Assembly (NCBI RefSeq): GCF_001425045.1
Contig: NZ_LMDJ01000012.1
Coordinates: forward strand, 226,527-290,526
Reading direction: 5' to 3'
Length of the DNA: 64,000 nt
Source of the DNA: Massilia sp. Root351
GTDB taxonomy: Bacteria; Pseudomonadota; Gammaproteobacteria; Burkholderiales; Burkholderiaceae_D
Below are positions 27,742 to 38,641 of the stretch, piece by piece. The position numbers and the translations under genes were made by a program. The notes below the pieces were generated by a model that was not told where the DNA came from, did no database searches, and was given only the letters and a program-made list of their open reading frames with translations. The first letter of the stretch is position 1. Every line of letters begins with the position of its first letter.

Positions 27742-28170
27742 ATGAAAACGCTTATCCTGGCGGGCCTGCTCGCCTCTGGGTCACTGCTGGCGGGCGCGCA
27801 GACCGCCGACACCGTGACCATTCCCGGCCCCGTGCGCCAGATCGAAGCACCGGTGCCCGGGCAGATCATTCCCATGCAGCGCGACGAATTCCAGCAGTTC
27901 GCCGGCGCCTACAACCTGGCCAATGGCCAGACCCTCTATCTGCGGCGGGTGGACAAGCGCTACTTCGCCAGGGTGGACGACTGGACCGAACACCAGATCG
28001 TGGCCATCGGCTCGAACGACTTTGTGGCGCTGGACCGCCAGCTCAAGATGCGCATCGAACTGCAACCCTACGGCAAGGTAAATGGCGAGCTGCTGATTGC
28101 AATGCCAGCCGGGCCGATGGCGCACTCCGATGCTCAGCAGCCACGCTTGCTGCATCTGGCCTTGCGCTAG
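27742..28170 (+). CDS. Small exported protein of unknown function
   Basis: A 142-residue protein with a clear signal peptide ([20 protein letters not shown], about 20 residues). The mature part contains [23 protein letters not shown], with the sense of a short beta-rich domain, and RYFARVDD. Gene-poor families of such small secreted proteins are common in this bacterial group. An AAGGAAGGA sequence precedes the ATG. It lies 75 bases before a chemoreceptor gene on the same strand. I do not recognise a function. Confidence 0.7.
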   Translation: MKTLILAGLLASGSLLAGAQTADTVTIPGPVRQIEAPVPGQIIPMQRDEFQQFAGAYNLANGQTLYLRRVDKRYFARVDDWTEHQIVAIGSNDFVALDRQLKMRIELQPYGKVNGELLIAMPAGPMAHSDAQQPRLLHLALR

Positions 28171-28244
28171 CGCTGTCCAGCACAGAACACCTTTCCCGAA
28201 AGTTGCTATACTGTTTTTGCACTGCAACATTTCGGGAGGGAAGC

Positions 28245-29852
28245 ATGAAACTGGCGAATCTGAAGATAGGCGCCCGGCTTGGGTTGGGCTTCGGCGTGGT
28301 TCTGCTGCTGATGGCGGCACTGATCGGCGTGGGCTTGCAGCGGCTGTGGCAGATAGGCGACCTGAGCACCACCATGGTGGACCAGGACTGGCGCAAGGCC
28401 GATGCCGCCGCCACCATCGCGGCCACCACGCGCGCCAACTCGGCGCTGGTACTGGAGCTGTTCATCGCCTCCGATGCCACAGCCCAGGCGCGCATCCACG
28501 CCGGTATCGACGCCAACAAAAAGACTATTTCGGACGCCCTGGCGCTGCTGGAGCAGCTGGTTGTGCTGCCGGAGGGCAAAGCGCTGCTGGCGACGATCCG
28601 CGCGCAACGGGTGCAGTATGTGCAATCCTTCAGCAGGGTCGACAAGCTGATCGCCGCCGGCCAGCGCGATGAGGCGGCACAGCTGATGCGCAGCGAAACG
28701 CTGCCGGTGCTGGCTGCGCTGCAAGGCAGCGTCAAGCAACTGAACGATCTGCAGCGCGGCATCGTCACCGAACACGGCGCGCTGGTGAAGGCGAACATCG
28801 GCACGGCGGAGCGCATGATGGCCGGCTTGGGCGTGCTGGCGTTGCTGCTGGGCGTGGCTTTCGCTTGGCGCGTGACGCACTCCATCACCACGCCGATCGG
28901 CCACGCGCTGCGCGTGGCGCGCGCCGTGGCGGCGGGCGACCTGACCAGCCAGATCGAGGCCGACACGCGCTGCGAGGCGGGCCAGCTGCTGGAGGCGCTG
29001 AAAGACATGAATGGCAGCCTGGCGCACATCGTCGGCCAGGTGCGCAGCGGCACCGGCGCCATCGCCACCGCGTCGAGCGAGATCGCCAGCGGCAATATGG
29101 ACCTGTCCGCGCGCACCGAGGCGCAGGCCAGCGCGCTGGAGCAAACCGCTTCGTCCATGATCGAAATGACCGCCACCGTGCGCAACAACAGCGACAACGC
29201 GCGCCAGGCCAACCAGCTGGCGCAAAGCGCGTCGGCAGTGGCGCAGCGCGGCGGCAAAGTGGTGTCGCAAGTGGTGGAAACCATGGGTTCGATCAACGCC
29301 TCCTCGCGCAGGATTGCCGAAATTGTGGGGGTGATCGACGGCATCGCCTTCCAGACCAATATCCTCGCGCTGAACGCGGCCGTGGAAGCGGCGCGCGCCG
29401 GGGAACAGGGGCGCGGCTTTGCCGTGGTGGCGTCCGAAGTACGTACCCTTGCGCAGCGGTCCGCCAGCGCAGCCAGGGAAATCAAGGAACTGATCGCCGA
29501 TTCGGTGGGCAAGGTGGACGCCGGCGCCGCGCTGGTGGAACAGGCCGGCAGCACCATGGATGAAGTGGTAGCCAGCGTGCGGCGCGTGAGCGACATCGTG
29601 GGCGAGATCACGCTGGCCAACCGCGAGCAGACCGACGGCATCGAACAGATCAACGTCGCCATCAGCCAGATGGATCAGACCACGCAGCAGAACGCGGCGC
29701 TGGTCGAGCAGGCAGCGGCGGCAGCGGCGGCGATGCACGACCAGACCGGCGCGCTGCAGGACGTGGTCAGCCAGTTCCGGCTGGCCGCAGGGCCGGGGCA
29801 CGCAAACATCAAGCCGCCCACCCGCGCGCTGCTGGAGCGCCGCGCCGCCTGA
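28245..29852 (+). CDS. Methyl-accepting chemotaxis protein
   Basis: A 535-residue transmembrane chemoreceptor. TM1 is at about 12-32 ([18 protein letters not shown]), with a periplasmic four-helix-bundle ligand domain at about 33-190, TM2 near 193-212, HAMP to about 265 ([21 protein letters not shown]), then the signalling coiled coil. The CheA/CheW-contact tip [22 protein letters not shown] is intact. Methylation-type helices flank it ([18 protein letters not shown]). The C-terminus ends without a CheR-binding NWETF-like pentapeptide. GGAGGGAAGC before the ATG at 28245 fixes the start. The ligand is unknown. Confidence 0.93.
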   Translation: MKLANLKIGARLGLGFGVVLLLMAALIGVGLQRLWQIGDLSTTMVDQDWRKADAAATIAATTRANSALVLELFIASDATAQARIHAGIDANKKTISDALALLEQLVVLPEGKALLATIRAQRVQYVQSFSRVDKLIAAGQRDEAAQLMRSETLPVLAALQGSVKQLNDLQRGIVTEHGALVKANIGTAERMMAGLGVLALLLGVAFAWRVTHSITTPIGHALRVARAVAAGDLTSQIEADTRCEAGQLLEALKDMNGSLAHIVGQVRSGTGAIATASSEIASGNMDLSARTEAQASALEQTASSMIEMTATVRNNSDNARQANQLAQSASAVAQRGGKVVSQVVETMGSINASSRRIAEIVGVIDGIAFQTNILALNAAVEAARAGEQGRGFAVVASEVRTLAQRSASAAREIKELIADSVGKVDAGAALVEQAGSTMDEVVASVRRVSDIVGEITLANREQTDGIEQINVAISQMDQTTQQNAALVEQAAAAAAAMHDQTGALQDVVSQFRLAAGPGHANIKPPTRALLERRAA

Positions 29853-29898
29853 TGGCGTGGGGGGCGAACCTCCGGCCCCGGCCCTACCCGACCTGCCG

Positions 29899-31203
<1,305 letters not shown>

Positions 31204-31219
31204 GGTCTGGGTGCCCCGG

Positions 31220-32221
31220 TCAGTCGCCTATCGCCCTGGCATGCAGCACCGCGAACCATTCCGCGTCGTCGGTCCAGGTGCGCGTGGCGGCGAAACCGGC
31301 CTCCTGCAGCAGGTCGATAAAACTGCGCCGGGTGTACTTGTAGCTGTCTTCCGTATGAATCCGCTCCCCGCGCGCGAAATGGCGCTCGTAGCCTCCCCAG
31401 CTCACGGTCAGCCCCTCGCGCGCTTCCAGGTGCATCTCCACCCGGCTTTCTTCGGCGTTGAAGAACGCCCTGTGCTGCCACTGGGTGACGTCGAAGTCGG
31501 CGCCGATCAGATGGTTCAGGTGGCGCAGCATGTTCAGGTTGAACGAGGCCGTCACGCCGATCGCGTCGTCGTAGGCCGCGTCCAAGACGGCGCCGTCCTT
31601 GATCAGGTCCACGCCGATCAGCAAGCCGCCGTCCCCCTGTTCGTTGGCGCGCATGCGGCGCAGGAAGGCAATCGCCTCATGCGGCGCGAAGTTGCCTATC
31701 GATGAACCTGGATAAAAGAACACGCGCCGCTCGGGCCGCACGCTGGCCGGCAAATGGAAGCTGCGCGAAAAATCCAGCCCCAGCGGCGTCATTTCGATGT
31801 GCGGGAAGCGCTGCTGCAGCCGGCTGACCGCTTCCAGCAGAAAGTCGCGCGAGATATCGACCGGCACGTATTGCGCCGGGTGCAGCAGCGGGAACAGGCT
31901 GGCGGCCTTGGCGCAGTTGCCCGCGCCCAGGTCGATCAGCGTGGACCCGCGCCCCACTGCCTGCGCAATCTCGGCGCCATGGCGCTCAAAGATGGACGCT
32001 TCGGTGCGCGTGGGATAGTATTCGGGCAGCTCGCAAATCGCTTCGAACAGCTTGGAACCCAGGCTGTCGTACAAATATTTGGGCGAGGTGTAGGCCCGCT
32101 CGGCCAGCAAACCGGTGCTGATCTCGGCGATGGCGGCCGGGCTGCCATGCGGAATGCTGGCTGGCCGGTTGGAAACATCAGGCGAAATCACGCGGATCGC
32201 CGCAGTACGGGACATAGGCAT
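31220..32221 (-). CDS. egtD: L-histidine N-alpha-methyltransferase EgtD
   Basis: A protein of about 333 residues that trimethylates histidine with S-adenosylmethionine to give hercynine. Family marks: SPKYLYDSLGSKLFEAICELPEYYPTRTE, SAM site LIDLGAGNCAKAA near 95, YVPVDIS, FFYPGSSIGNFAPHEA, and LLIGVDLIKDGAVLDAAYDDAIGVTASFN. The C-terminal segment has ESRVEMHL and HTEDSYKYTRR. ATG at 32221 is preferred; an in-frame TTG five codons upstream lacks support, and ATG 32215 is also possible. It is the first gene of egtDB and is divergent to the PhnD-like transporter operon, with only 175 bases between them. Confidence 0.94.
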   Translation of the reverse strand: MPMSRTAAIRVISPDVSNRPASIPHGSPAAIAEISTGLLAERAYTSPKYLYDSLGSKLFEAICELPEYYPTRTEASIFERHGAEIAQAVGRGSTLIDLGAGNCAKAASLFPLLHPAQYVPVDISRDFLLEAVSRLQQRFPHIEMTPLGLDFSRSFHLPASVRPERRVFFYPGSSIGNFAPHEAIAFLRRMRANEQGDGGLLIGVDLIKDGAVLDAAYDDAIGVTASFNLNMLRHLNHLIGADFDVTQWQHRAFFNAEESRVEMHLEAREGLTVSWGGYERHFARGERIHTEDSYKYTRRSFIDLLQEAGFAATRTWTDDAEWFAVLHARAIGD

Positions 32222-32344
32222 AGTGTGCTCAGTCAAGTTGGTCGGCCATCACCGGGCCTGCTGCCGATGACAGTTTTGCTATCATAGCTGAATATCACGT
32301 TTCGGGCTGACGCTGCCACAGCCGTGCATTGCTCGGTTAGTTAC

Positions 32345-32375
32345 TTAACCATGCCGCTTAACCAACATCCTTAAC
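32345..32375 (+). repeat. Three TTAAC repeats at exact 13-base spacing upstream of the transporter operon
   Basis: TTAACC at 32345, TTAACC at 32358 and TTAAC at 32371 recur every 13 bases and end 21 bases before the ATG of the binding-protein gene. Spaced direct repeats between egtD and the transporter could bind a regulator, though 13 bases is not one helical turn. Confidence 0.4.
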
Positions 32376-32396
32376 AATAAACAGGTATCCCTCCTC

Positions 32397-33263
32397 ATGA
32401 AACTCTCACCACTGAACCTCGTCAAATCGCTGATGGCTGCCGGACTGCTGTTTGCCGCCGCGCAAGCCCCTGCGCAGCAAGTACTGCGCGTGTCCGCCAT
32501 CCCGGACGAAGCACCGACCGAACTGCAGCGCAAGTTCAAGCCGCTGGGCGAGTATCTGGAGAAGAAGCTGAACGTGAAGGTCGAGTTCACCCCGGTGACC
32601 GACTACGCGGCATCGGTGGAAGGCCTGATCAACCACAAGCTGGACATGGTGTGGTTCGGCGGCTTCACCTTCGTGCAAGCCAAGGACCGCAGCAAGGGCC
32701 AGGTCGTGCCGCTGGTGCAGCGCGCCGAGGACGAGAAATTCCGCTCGGTGTTCGTCACCACCAACAAGGCCATCACCAAGCTGGATGACCTCAAAGGCAA
32801 AACCCTGAGCTTCGGTTCCGAGTCCTCCACCTCCGGCCACCTGATGCCGCGTTCCTTCCTGCTGGGCGCCAAGATCAACCCGGACACCGACCTGAAACGG
32901 GTCGCCTACTCCGGCGCGCACGACGCCACCGTCGCCGCGGTTGCCGGCGGCAAGGTCGACGCGGGCGCCTTGAACATCTCCGTGTGGGAAAAGCTGGTGG
33001 CCGAGAAGAAGGTCGACCCGAGCGCCGTGCGCGTTTTCTACACCACCCCGGGCTACTACGACTACAACTGGACCGTGCGCGCCGACATGCCGGCCGAGAT
33101 GAAGAAAAAAATCACCGAAGCCTTCCTGGCGCTGGATCCGTCCAAGCCTGAAGACAAAGCGATCCTGGACCTGCAGCGCGCCTCCAAGTTCATTCCGACC
33201 AAGGCTGAAAACTACACCGCCATCGAAGCGGCTGCAGTCAACGCGGGCCTGCTGAAGAAGTAA
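32397..33263 (+). CDS. PhnD-like periplasmic binding protein, putative selenate/selenium-oxyanion type
   Basis: A 288-residue exported solute-binding protein; signal peptide to about residue 27 (AAAQAPAQQ). The mature domain begins VLRVSAIPDEAPTELQRKF and contains VEGLINHKLDMVWFGGFTFVQA, TLSFGSESSTSGHLMPRSF and AYSGAHDATVAAVAGGKVDAG, the PhnD fold with the Ser-rich oxyanion loop. This sub-family is the one I know annotated as putative selenate ABC transporter binding protein because it occurs beside selenium genes. SelD and a SenA-like gene lie 8-10 kb away and egtD is divergent next door. First gene of a five-gene ABC operon. Phosphonate or phosphite remain possible ligands. Confidence 0.75.
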   Translation: MKLSPLNLVKSLMAAGLLFAAAQAPAQQVLRVSAIPDEAPTELQRKFKPLGEYLEKKLNVKVEFTPVTDYAASVEGLINHKLDMVWFGGFTFVQAKDRSKGQVVPLVQRAEDEKFRSVFVTTNKAITKLDDLKGKTLSFGSESSTSGHLMPRSFLLGAKINPDTDLKRVAYSGAHDATVAAVAGGKVDAGALNISVWEKLVAEKKVDPSAVRVFYTTPGYYDYNWTVRADMPAEMKKKITEAFLALDPSKPEDKAILDLQRASKFIPTKAENYTAIEAAAVNAGLLKK

Positions 33264-33264
33264 T

Positions 33265-34095
33265 ATGGCATCTCCCTTGTACCTGCTCGAGCGTCTGACG
33301 GTGCGCCATCACGGCGGCGCCGGCACGCCGGCGCTGCACGCTATCGACCTGGCCATCGCGCCGGGCGAACAGCTTGCGCTGATCGGCCCCTCGGGCGCCG
33401 GCAAGACCACGCTGCTGGCCACGCTGGCGTGCAACCACCAGCCGCAGTCGGGCGACGGCGGCCGCTACACGGCCTTCGGCGTCGACCCGTGGGCATTGGA
33501 CAACGGAGCCCGCCACCGCCTGCGCGCGCGCCTGTTCCTGGCGCCGCAAACGCCGCCGCTGCCGCCGCGCCAGCGCGTGGTAACGGCGGTGCTGGCCGCG
33601 CGCCTGCCGCACTGGAGCCTGTGGCGCGCACTGCGCTCGCTGGTGAAACCGGTCGATCCGGAAGCGGCCTACCGCGCGCTGGCCCGCTTCAACCTGGGCG
33701 ACAAGCTGTATAGCCGCGTGGACCGCCTGTCCGGCGGCGAACGCCAGCGCTGCGGCCTGGCGCGCCTGATGCTGTCGGACGCGCAGGCGCTGCTGGTGGA
33801 CGAACCGCTGTCCGCGCTGGACCCGGCGCTGTCGCAGCTGACGCTGGCCACCCTGCAGCAGGAAGCCCGCGAACGCGGCGCCGCGCTGGTGTGCAGCCTG
33901 CACCAGGTGGACCTGGCGCTGGCCAATTTCACGCGCATCGTGGCGCTGAAAAAAGGCCGCATCGCCTTCGACCTGCCGCGCGAGCAGGTCACCGAAGCGA
34001 TGATCGCCGAGCTGTACCTGGGCGAACAGCCGCCGGCCAACGCGCCTTCGCTGGATAGCACGCCCGAAAAGCTGGCCATCGGCGCCTGCCTGTAA
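33265..34095 (+). CDS. ABC transporter ATPase (PhnC-like) of the PhnD-type operon
   Basis: A 276-residue ABC ATPase that would power the importer. Walker A GPSGAGKTT near 37, Q-loop region LFLAPQTPPLPPRQ, signature LSGGERQRCGLARLML near 150, Walker B ALLVDEPLSAL, and the H-loop CSLHQVDLAL. The architecture is that of PhnC/importer ATPases, with a C-terminal extension of about 25 residues. ATG lies 1 base after the binding-protein stop codon, so translation is probably coupled. Partner permeases follow. Confidence 0.88.
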   Translation: MASPLYLLERLTVRHHGGAGTPALHAIDLAIAPGEQLALIGPSGAGKTTLLATLACNHQPQSGDGGRYTAFGVDPWALDNGARHRLRARLFLAPQTPPLPPRQRVVTAVLAARLPHWSLWRALRSLVKPVDPEAAYRALARFNLGDKLYSRVDRLSGGERQRCGLARLMLSDAQALLVDEPLSALDPALSQLTLATLQQEARERGAALVCSLHQVDLALANFTRIVALKKGRIAFDLPREQVTEAMIAELYLGEQPPANAPSLDSTPEKLAIGACL

Positions 34096-34108
34096 AGTCC
34101 TGGCCCGT

Positions 34109-34954
34109 ATGCGCAACATTCCCGCTGTACCCTATTCCGAGCGCCACCCCGACCCCGCCTGGCGCGGCCGGGTGACGCTCACCGTGCTCGCCCTGATCGT
34201 GCTGTGGCCGATGATCGTGGCCAGCGAGTTCAAGCCCGCGCTGCTGTTCGACTGGCAAAGCCTGGCGGCCACCGGGCGCTTCCTGGCCGGCTTCGTGCCG
34301 CCCGCGCACGACCCGGAATTCCTGGCCATGCTGCTGCGCGAAACCTGGCTCACCGTCGCCATCGCCACCGCCGGGCTCACGCTCGCGCTGATCGGCGCCA
34401 TCCCCGCCACCCTGCTGGTGACCGAGCGCCTGTCGATTTCCCGCCTGGGCAGCGGCCGCATGGCCCTGCCTTCGCGCCTGCTGCGCCAGGCCGTGCGCTG
34501 GCTGCTGATTTTGCTGCGCAGCGTGCCCGAGCTGGTGTGGGCGCTGCTGTTCGTGCGCATCGTCGGCCTGGGCCCGACGGCGGGCGTGCTGGCCATCGCC
34601 CTCACCTACTGCGGCATGCTGGGCAAGGTCTACGCCGAAATCCTCGAGTCCTCCGAAGCCCACGCGGCCGACACGCTGCTGGCCAACGGCAGCGGCAGGC
34701 TGGCGGCGCTGCTGTACGGCGCGCTGCCGGAAGCGGCGTCGGAACTGGTCTCCTACACCGTGTACCGCTGGGAATGCGCCATCCGCGGCTCGGTGGTGAT
34801 GGGCTTTGTCGGCGCCGGCGGACTGGGCCAGCGCATGGACGAGTCGATGAAGATGCTCTCGGGCGGCGAAGTGTCGTCCATGCTGCTGGTGTTCGTGCTG
34901 CTGGTGGCGGCCGCCGACCTGGTCTCGAAATACCTGCGGAGGCGCCTCGGATGA
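34109..34954 (+). CDS. ABC transporter permease 1 (PhnE-like)
   Basis: A 281-residue inner-membrane protein with about six hydrophobic segments, starting with VTLTVLALIVLWPMIVAS. It has the binding-protein-dependent transport motif in RSVPELVWALLFVRIVGLGP and the coupling-helix/EAA region followed by GSVVMGFVGAGGLGQRMDESM. It pairs with permease 2 to form the channel heterodimer. Its last 4 bases overlap the next gene (ATGA). Gene order binding protein-ATPase-permease-permease is that of phosphonate-type importers. Confidence 0.86.
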   Translation: MRNIPAVPYSERHPDPAWRGRVTLTVLALIVLWPMIVASEFKPALLFDWQSLAATGRFLAGFVPPAHDPEFLAMLLRETWLTVAIATAGLTLALIGAIPATLLVTERLSISRLGSGRMALPSRLLRQAVRWLLILLRSVPELVWALLFVRIVGLGPTAGVLAIALTYCGMLGKVYAEILESSEAHAADTLLANGSGRLAALLYGALPEAASELVSYTVYRWECAIRGSVVMGFVGAGGLGQRMDESMKMLSGGEVSSMLLVFVLLVAAADLVSKYLRRRLG

Positions 34955-35745
34955 CGGATGCCTCCATGCCCAGCGCGCCGCCGCGCTCCTGGTCCGGCTG
35001 GCTGATGGCGCTGGCCCTGGCCGTGCTGGTGCTGGCCAGCTTCGCCACCTTGCCGCTCAAATGGTCGGCCCTGTTCAGCGCGGACGCGGTGCGCAGCAGC
35101 GGTGAATTCCTGGCCGGCTTCGCGCCGCCGGAACTGGCCATACCCTTCCTGGTCAAGACCGCCAACGCCACGCTGGAAACGCTGGCCATGTCGGCCCTCG
35201 GCACCTTGCTGGCGGTGGCCGGCGGGCTGCTGCTCGCCCTGCCCGGCGCGGGCCGCTTCGGCCGCCCGGCGCGCGCCGCCGTGCGCGTGATGCTCAACGT
35301 GCTGCGCTCGGTGCCGGAACTGGTGTGGGCCTCCATCCTGATGATTGCCGCCGGCCTGGGGCCGTTCGCCGGCACCCTGGCACTGGCCGCGCACACCGCC
35401 GGCGTGCTGGGCCGGCTGTTCGCCGACGCGCTGGAGAACGCCGCGCCGCTGCCCGAGCATAGCCTGCGCACCAACGGCGCCTCGCCGATGGCCGCCTTCT
35501 TCTACGCCACCTTGCCGCAAACGCTGCCGCAGATGCTGTCCTACACCCTGTACCGGTGGGAGAACAATATCCGCGCCGCCGCCATCCTGGGCGTGGTCGG
35601 CGCCGGCGGGCTGGGGCAAATGCTGAAATACCATTTGTCGCTGTTCCAGATGCAGGCGGCTGCCACCGTCATCATCGCCATGCTGCTGCTGGTGGCGCTG
35701 GTGGATGCGGCCAGCTTCGCTACCCGGCGCGCCCTCACCCGATAA
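34951..35745 (+). CDS. ABC transporter permease 2 (PhnE-like)
   Basis: A 264-residue membrane protein homologous to permease 1, with the same VLRSVPELVWASILMIAAGLGP and GVVGAGGLGQMLKYHLS signatures. About six hydrophobic segments starting at residue 17. ATG at 34951 overlaps the previous stop codon by 4 bases, fixing the start; a much longer frame upstream is an out-of-register reading of permease 1. Two paralogous permeases in tandem suggest a heterodimeric channel. The AAGGAAG at its end serves the next gene. Confidence 0.86.
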   Translation: MTDASMPSAPPRSWSGWLMALALAVLVLASFATLPLKWSALFSADAVRSSGEFLAGFAPPELAIPFLVKTANATLETLAMSALGTLLAVAGGLLLALPGAGRFGRPARAAVRVMLNVLRSVPELVWASILMIAAGLGPFAGTLALAAHTAGVLGRLFADALENAAPLPEHSLRTNGASPMAAFFYATLPQTLPQMLSYTLYRWENNIRAAAILGVVGAGGLGQMLKYHLSLFQMQAAATVIIAMLLLVALVDAASFATRRALTR

Positions 35746-35753
35746 GGAAGTCC

Positions 35754-36431
<678 letters not shown>

Positions 36432-36605
36432 ACAAGAATTTTTTTTGTCCTAGACCTACCAATAATCTACCGTTGCAGTATCATACATACAACTTGCTTG
36501 GTTATTAATAGTTGAGTTGATCCGCCATGTTTACGCCGTTTGGGCGGTAAAACACAAGCCAGGAGACGCCAATCTATCCACGTTTTTCTAACTAAGGAGG
36601 AAAAA

Positions 36606-36893
36606 ATGAGCGTGCGGCAAAAAAAACTCGAACTGATCGAAGCAATGAATCGAGCAAGGGCGTTGGAACCCTCCAGCTTTGTGCCCAACAAGCTGCTCGA
36701 TACGCTGATTGAGAAGATGCACCTCAAAAATGATGCGGAACTGTGCCGTGTGCTGGAAGTGCAGCCGCCCATTATCAGCAAGATCCGCCATCGAAAGCTG
36801 GCGGTGGGAGCAACCATTTTGCTTCGTATGCACGAGAAATCGGAATTAAGCATCCGCGAGCTGAAAGATTTATCGACTGCCTCGATGCACTGA
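36606..36893 (+). CDS. Small helix-turn-helix protein
   Basis: A 95-residue basic protein with an ideal AGGAGG before the ATG at 36606. The central segment LKNDAELCRVLEVQPPIISKIRHRKL (about 40-66) is helix-turn-helix-like, with a recognition helix PPIISKIRHR. Close homologues are common as small conserved proteins in Oxalobacteraceae. It is probably a DNA-binding regulator of Cro-like type, target unknown. It lies alone on the plus strand between the ABC operon and a TetR gene on the minus strand. Confidence 0.7.
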   Translation: MSVRQKKLELIEAMNRARALEPSSFVPNKLLDTLIEKMHLKNDAELCRVLEVQPPIISKIRHRKLAVGATILLRMHEKSELSIRELKDLSTASMH

Positions 36894-37008
36894 CTAAGCT
36901 CCCAGTCGTGCTATGCCAGGCGCCGGCATCGCGGTCACCGGCGCCAACCAACAGCCCAAGCCCCGCTGTTACCCTCCTGTTTGTCCATCCCCATTTTCTT
37001 GCTTTGTT

Positions 37009-37566
37009 TCAATTGCTCAACCGCATGCGCAGGCGTTGTGTCGTGGTAACGAACATGTCCGGCCGATCGAACGCGCGCGCCAGCACCAGTGCGCCCTGGA
37101 TGCCGCCCACCACTTCCTCGGCCAGCGCCGCCGCCTCGGTGCCGCTCCTGCCGGTGCGCACCAGCGCGCTGGCCAACGCATCGATCCAGGCGGCGAAGTA
37201 ATCGCGTACCTTGATGGCGAAGCGGTCGCGCTCGTTGCCCAGCGCGAACACACCCACCAGACAGACCTTGCGGCCGGACTGGAAATAGCGCTCGACCTGG
37301 TCGAACATGTGGACGATGCCGCCGGCCGGGTCGGCGCTCTCATGCAATGGCTCGAACACGTGCAGGCGAAACCAGGCGTCGATCTCGCCCAGCACGGCGT
37401 CCGCCATTTCCTCTTTGCCGCCGGGGAAGAAGTTGTAGATACTGCCCTTTCCCAGCCGCGTACCTTCGGTAATCCGGGCCAGGCTGGCCCCTTCAAAGCC
37501 GTAGGCGCGGAACACTTCGGCCAGCAGCGGCACCACGTCGGCCCGCTCTGCGATCATTCTTGCCAT
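37009..37566 (-). CDS. TetR/AcrR-family transcriptional repressor
   Basis: A 185-residue regulator. The N-terminal helix-turn-helix covers about 5-50 (VVPLLAEVFRAYGFEGASLARITEGTRLGKGSIYNFFPGGKEEM), with the TetR KGSIYNFF form. The C-terminal ligand domain resembles the C-terminal-33 type. It is downstream of, and probably co-transcribed with, the NTF2-like gene. An operator candidate with three GTACC-type half-sites (38105-38128) lies downstream of that promoter, consistent with autoregulation. The ligand is unknown. Confidence 0.88.
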   Translation of the reverse strand: MARMIAERADVVPLLAEVFRAYGFEGASLARITEGTRLGKGSIYNFFPGGKEEMADAVLGEIDAWFRLHVFEPLHESADPAGGIVHMFDQVERYFQSGRKVCLVGVFALGNERDRFAIKVRDYFAAWIDALASALVRTGRSGTEAAALAEEVVGGIQGALVLARAFDRPDMFVTTTQRLRMRLSN

Positions 37567-37594
37567 TGCATACTTTCCAAACTAAAAAAACCGC

Positions 37595-38077
37595 TTAAAA
37601 ACCCAGCTCGGTCAGGCCGGGGTGCTCCGCCGGGCGCGGGCCGCTGGCATCCCAGAACAGCTTGCGCTCGGACTCCTTGATCGGCGTTTCGTTGATACTG
37701 GCGTGACGGTGGTGCATCAGGCCATGCTCGTCGAACTCCCAGTTTTCATTGCCGTAGGCGCGGAACCACTGGCCGGAGTCGTCATGGTATTCGTAGGCGA
37801 AGCGGACTGCAATGCGGGCGCCGTCATGGGCCCACAATTCTTTCACCAGCCGGTAGTCCAGTTCGCGCGTCCATTTGCGCTTGAGCAGGCCGACGATGGC
37901 GGAGCGGCCCTGGACGAATTCGCCCCGGTTGCGCCACCAGCTGTCTTCCGTATAGGCCAGCGCGACTTTTTCGGCGTCGCGGGTGTTCCAGCCATTTTCA
38001 GCCAGGCGGACTTTTTCCATGGCGCTTTCGCGGGTGAAAGGCGGCAGCGGCGGACGGGTGGGGATGGGATTGGACAT
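37595..38077 (-). CDS. NTF2/SnoaL-like DUF1348 protein
   Basis: A 160-residue single-domain protein of the DUF1348 type: [33 protein letters not shown], then [31 protein letters not shown] and [20 protein letters not shown]. The family has a cone-shaped NTF2 fold with no catalytic function established. Two conserved Trp and the [12 protein letters not shown] segment are strongly conserved. It is the first gene of an operon with the TetR repressor, preceded by a promoter and operator at 38105-38161. Function unknown; a role linked to small-molecule stress is inferred from the TetR partner. Confidence 0.85.
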   Translation of the reverse strand: MSNPIPTRPPLPPFTRESAMEKVRLAENGWNTRDAEKVALAYTEDSWWRNRGEFVQGRSAIVGLLKRKWTRELDYRLVKELWAHDGARIAVRFAYEYHDDSGQWFRAYGNENWEFDEHGLMHHRHASINETPIKESERKLFWDASGPRPAEHPGLTELGF

Positions 38078-38104
38078 GGGATATACCTTTCAATTGTTCC
38101 GACC

Positions 38105-38161
38105 GGTACGAAATGTACCAATCGGTACAATCACTATAGTCCGTGCTCAGGCCGTCTGCAA
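38105..38161 (-). promoter_or_regulatory. Promoter with overlapping TetR-type operator for the NTF2-tetR operon
   Basis: On the minus strand, -35 TTGCAG (complement of 38156-38161), 17-base spacer and -10 TATAGT (complement of 38133-38138). Just downstream are three alternating half-sites: GGTAC (38105-38109), GTACC (38115-38119) and GGTAC (38124-38128). They form two overlapping inverted repeats of spacing 5 and 4, a plausible repressor operator close to the transcription start. The -35 lies inside the 3' end of the moaB-like gene. Confidence 0.65.
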
Positions 38162-38638
38162 GCGGTTTTTTCGCGGCGCGATCGCAAGCTGCGCGCTGAT
38201 GATGCGGTCCCACGCCAGCGCGCAGGCGCCCACCACGCCCGGCAGGCAGAAAATCAGGGTGCCATTGGCGTAGCCCGCCAGCGCGCGCGACTGCACGATG
38301 GTGCTGCCGACGGCGCTGTAGGCCAGATGCTGCAGCAGGTCGCCGAACCCGCGTATTTCCTGCTCCAGCAGGCCGGCGGCCGCTTCCGGCACGGCATTGC
38401 GCCGCACGAAGCCGCTGCCGCCGGAGCTCAGCACCACCTGGATCTCGGGGTCGGCGATACAGTCGCTCAGCATGCGCCGCACTGCGCCCACGTCGTCGCC
38501 CACGCACACGCGCCGCACCACGCTGTGGCCGGCCGCTTCGGCGCGCGCCGCCAGCAGTTCCCCCGCCCCGTCCCGCGCGGCGCCGTGCGGGCTGCTCACG
38601 CTGAGCACCGCGCAGCGCAGGCTGATTGCGTCAGGCAC
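38147..38638 (-). CDS. MoaB/MogA-like molybdopterin-binding protein with a substituted catalytic Asp
   Basis: A 163-residue protein of the MoaB/MogA/MoeA-N fold, which adenylylates molybdopterin. SVSS is near residue 14, DD at 48-49, the signature loop SSGGSGFVRRNAVPEA near 71-86, then GFGDLLQHLAYSAVGSTIVQSRALAGYANGTLIFCLPG. The usual loop is TGGTGxxxRDxTPE; here Asp is Asn81 and Thr of GGTG is Ser. The equivalent Asp (Asp82 of MogA) is catalytic, so activity may be reduced or altered. It lies 3 bases after the olsB-like gene in the same direction, an unusual pairing. Confidence 0.8.
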   Translation of the reverse strand: MPDAISLRCAVLSVSSPHGAARDGAGELLAARAEAAGHSVVRRVCVGDDVGAVRRMLSDCIADPEIQVVLSSGGSGFVRRNAVPEAAAGLLEQEIRGFGDLLQHLAYSAVGSTIVQSRALAGYANGTLIFCLPGVVGACALAWDRIISAQLAIAPRKNRLQTA

Positions 38639-38641
38639 CGC

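Noticed and set aside
34204..35745. 513-codon frame running through both permease genes
   Set aside because: The first part is an out-of-register reading of permease 1; permease 2 starts at ATG 34951 overlapping the previous stop codon.
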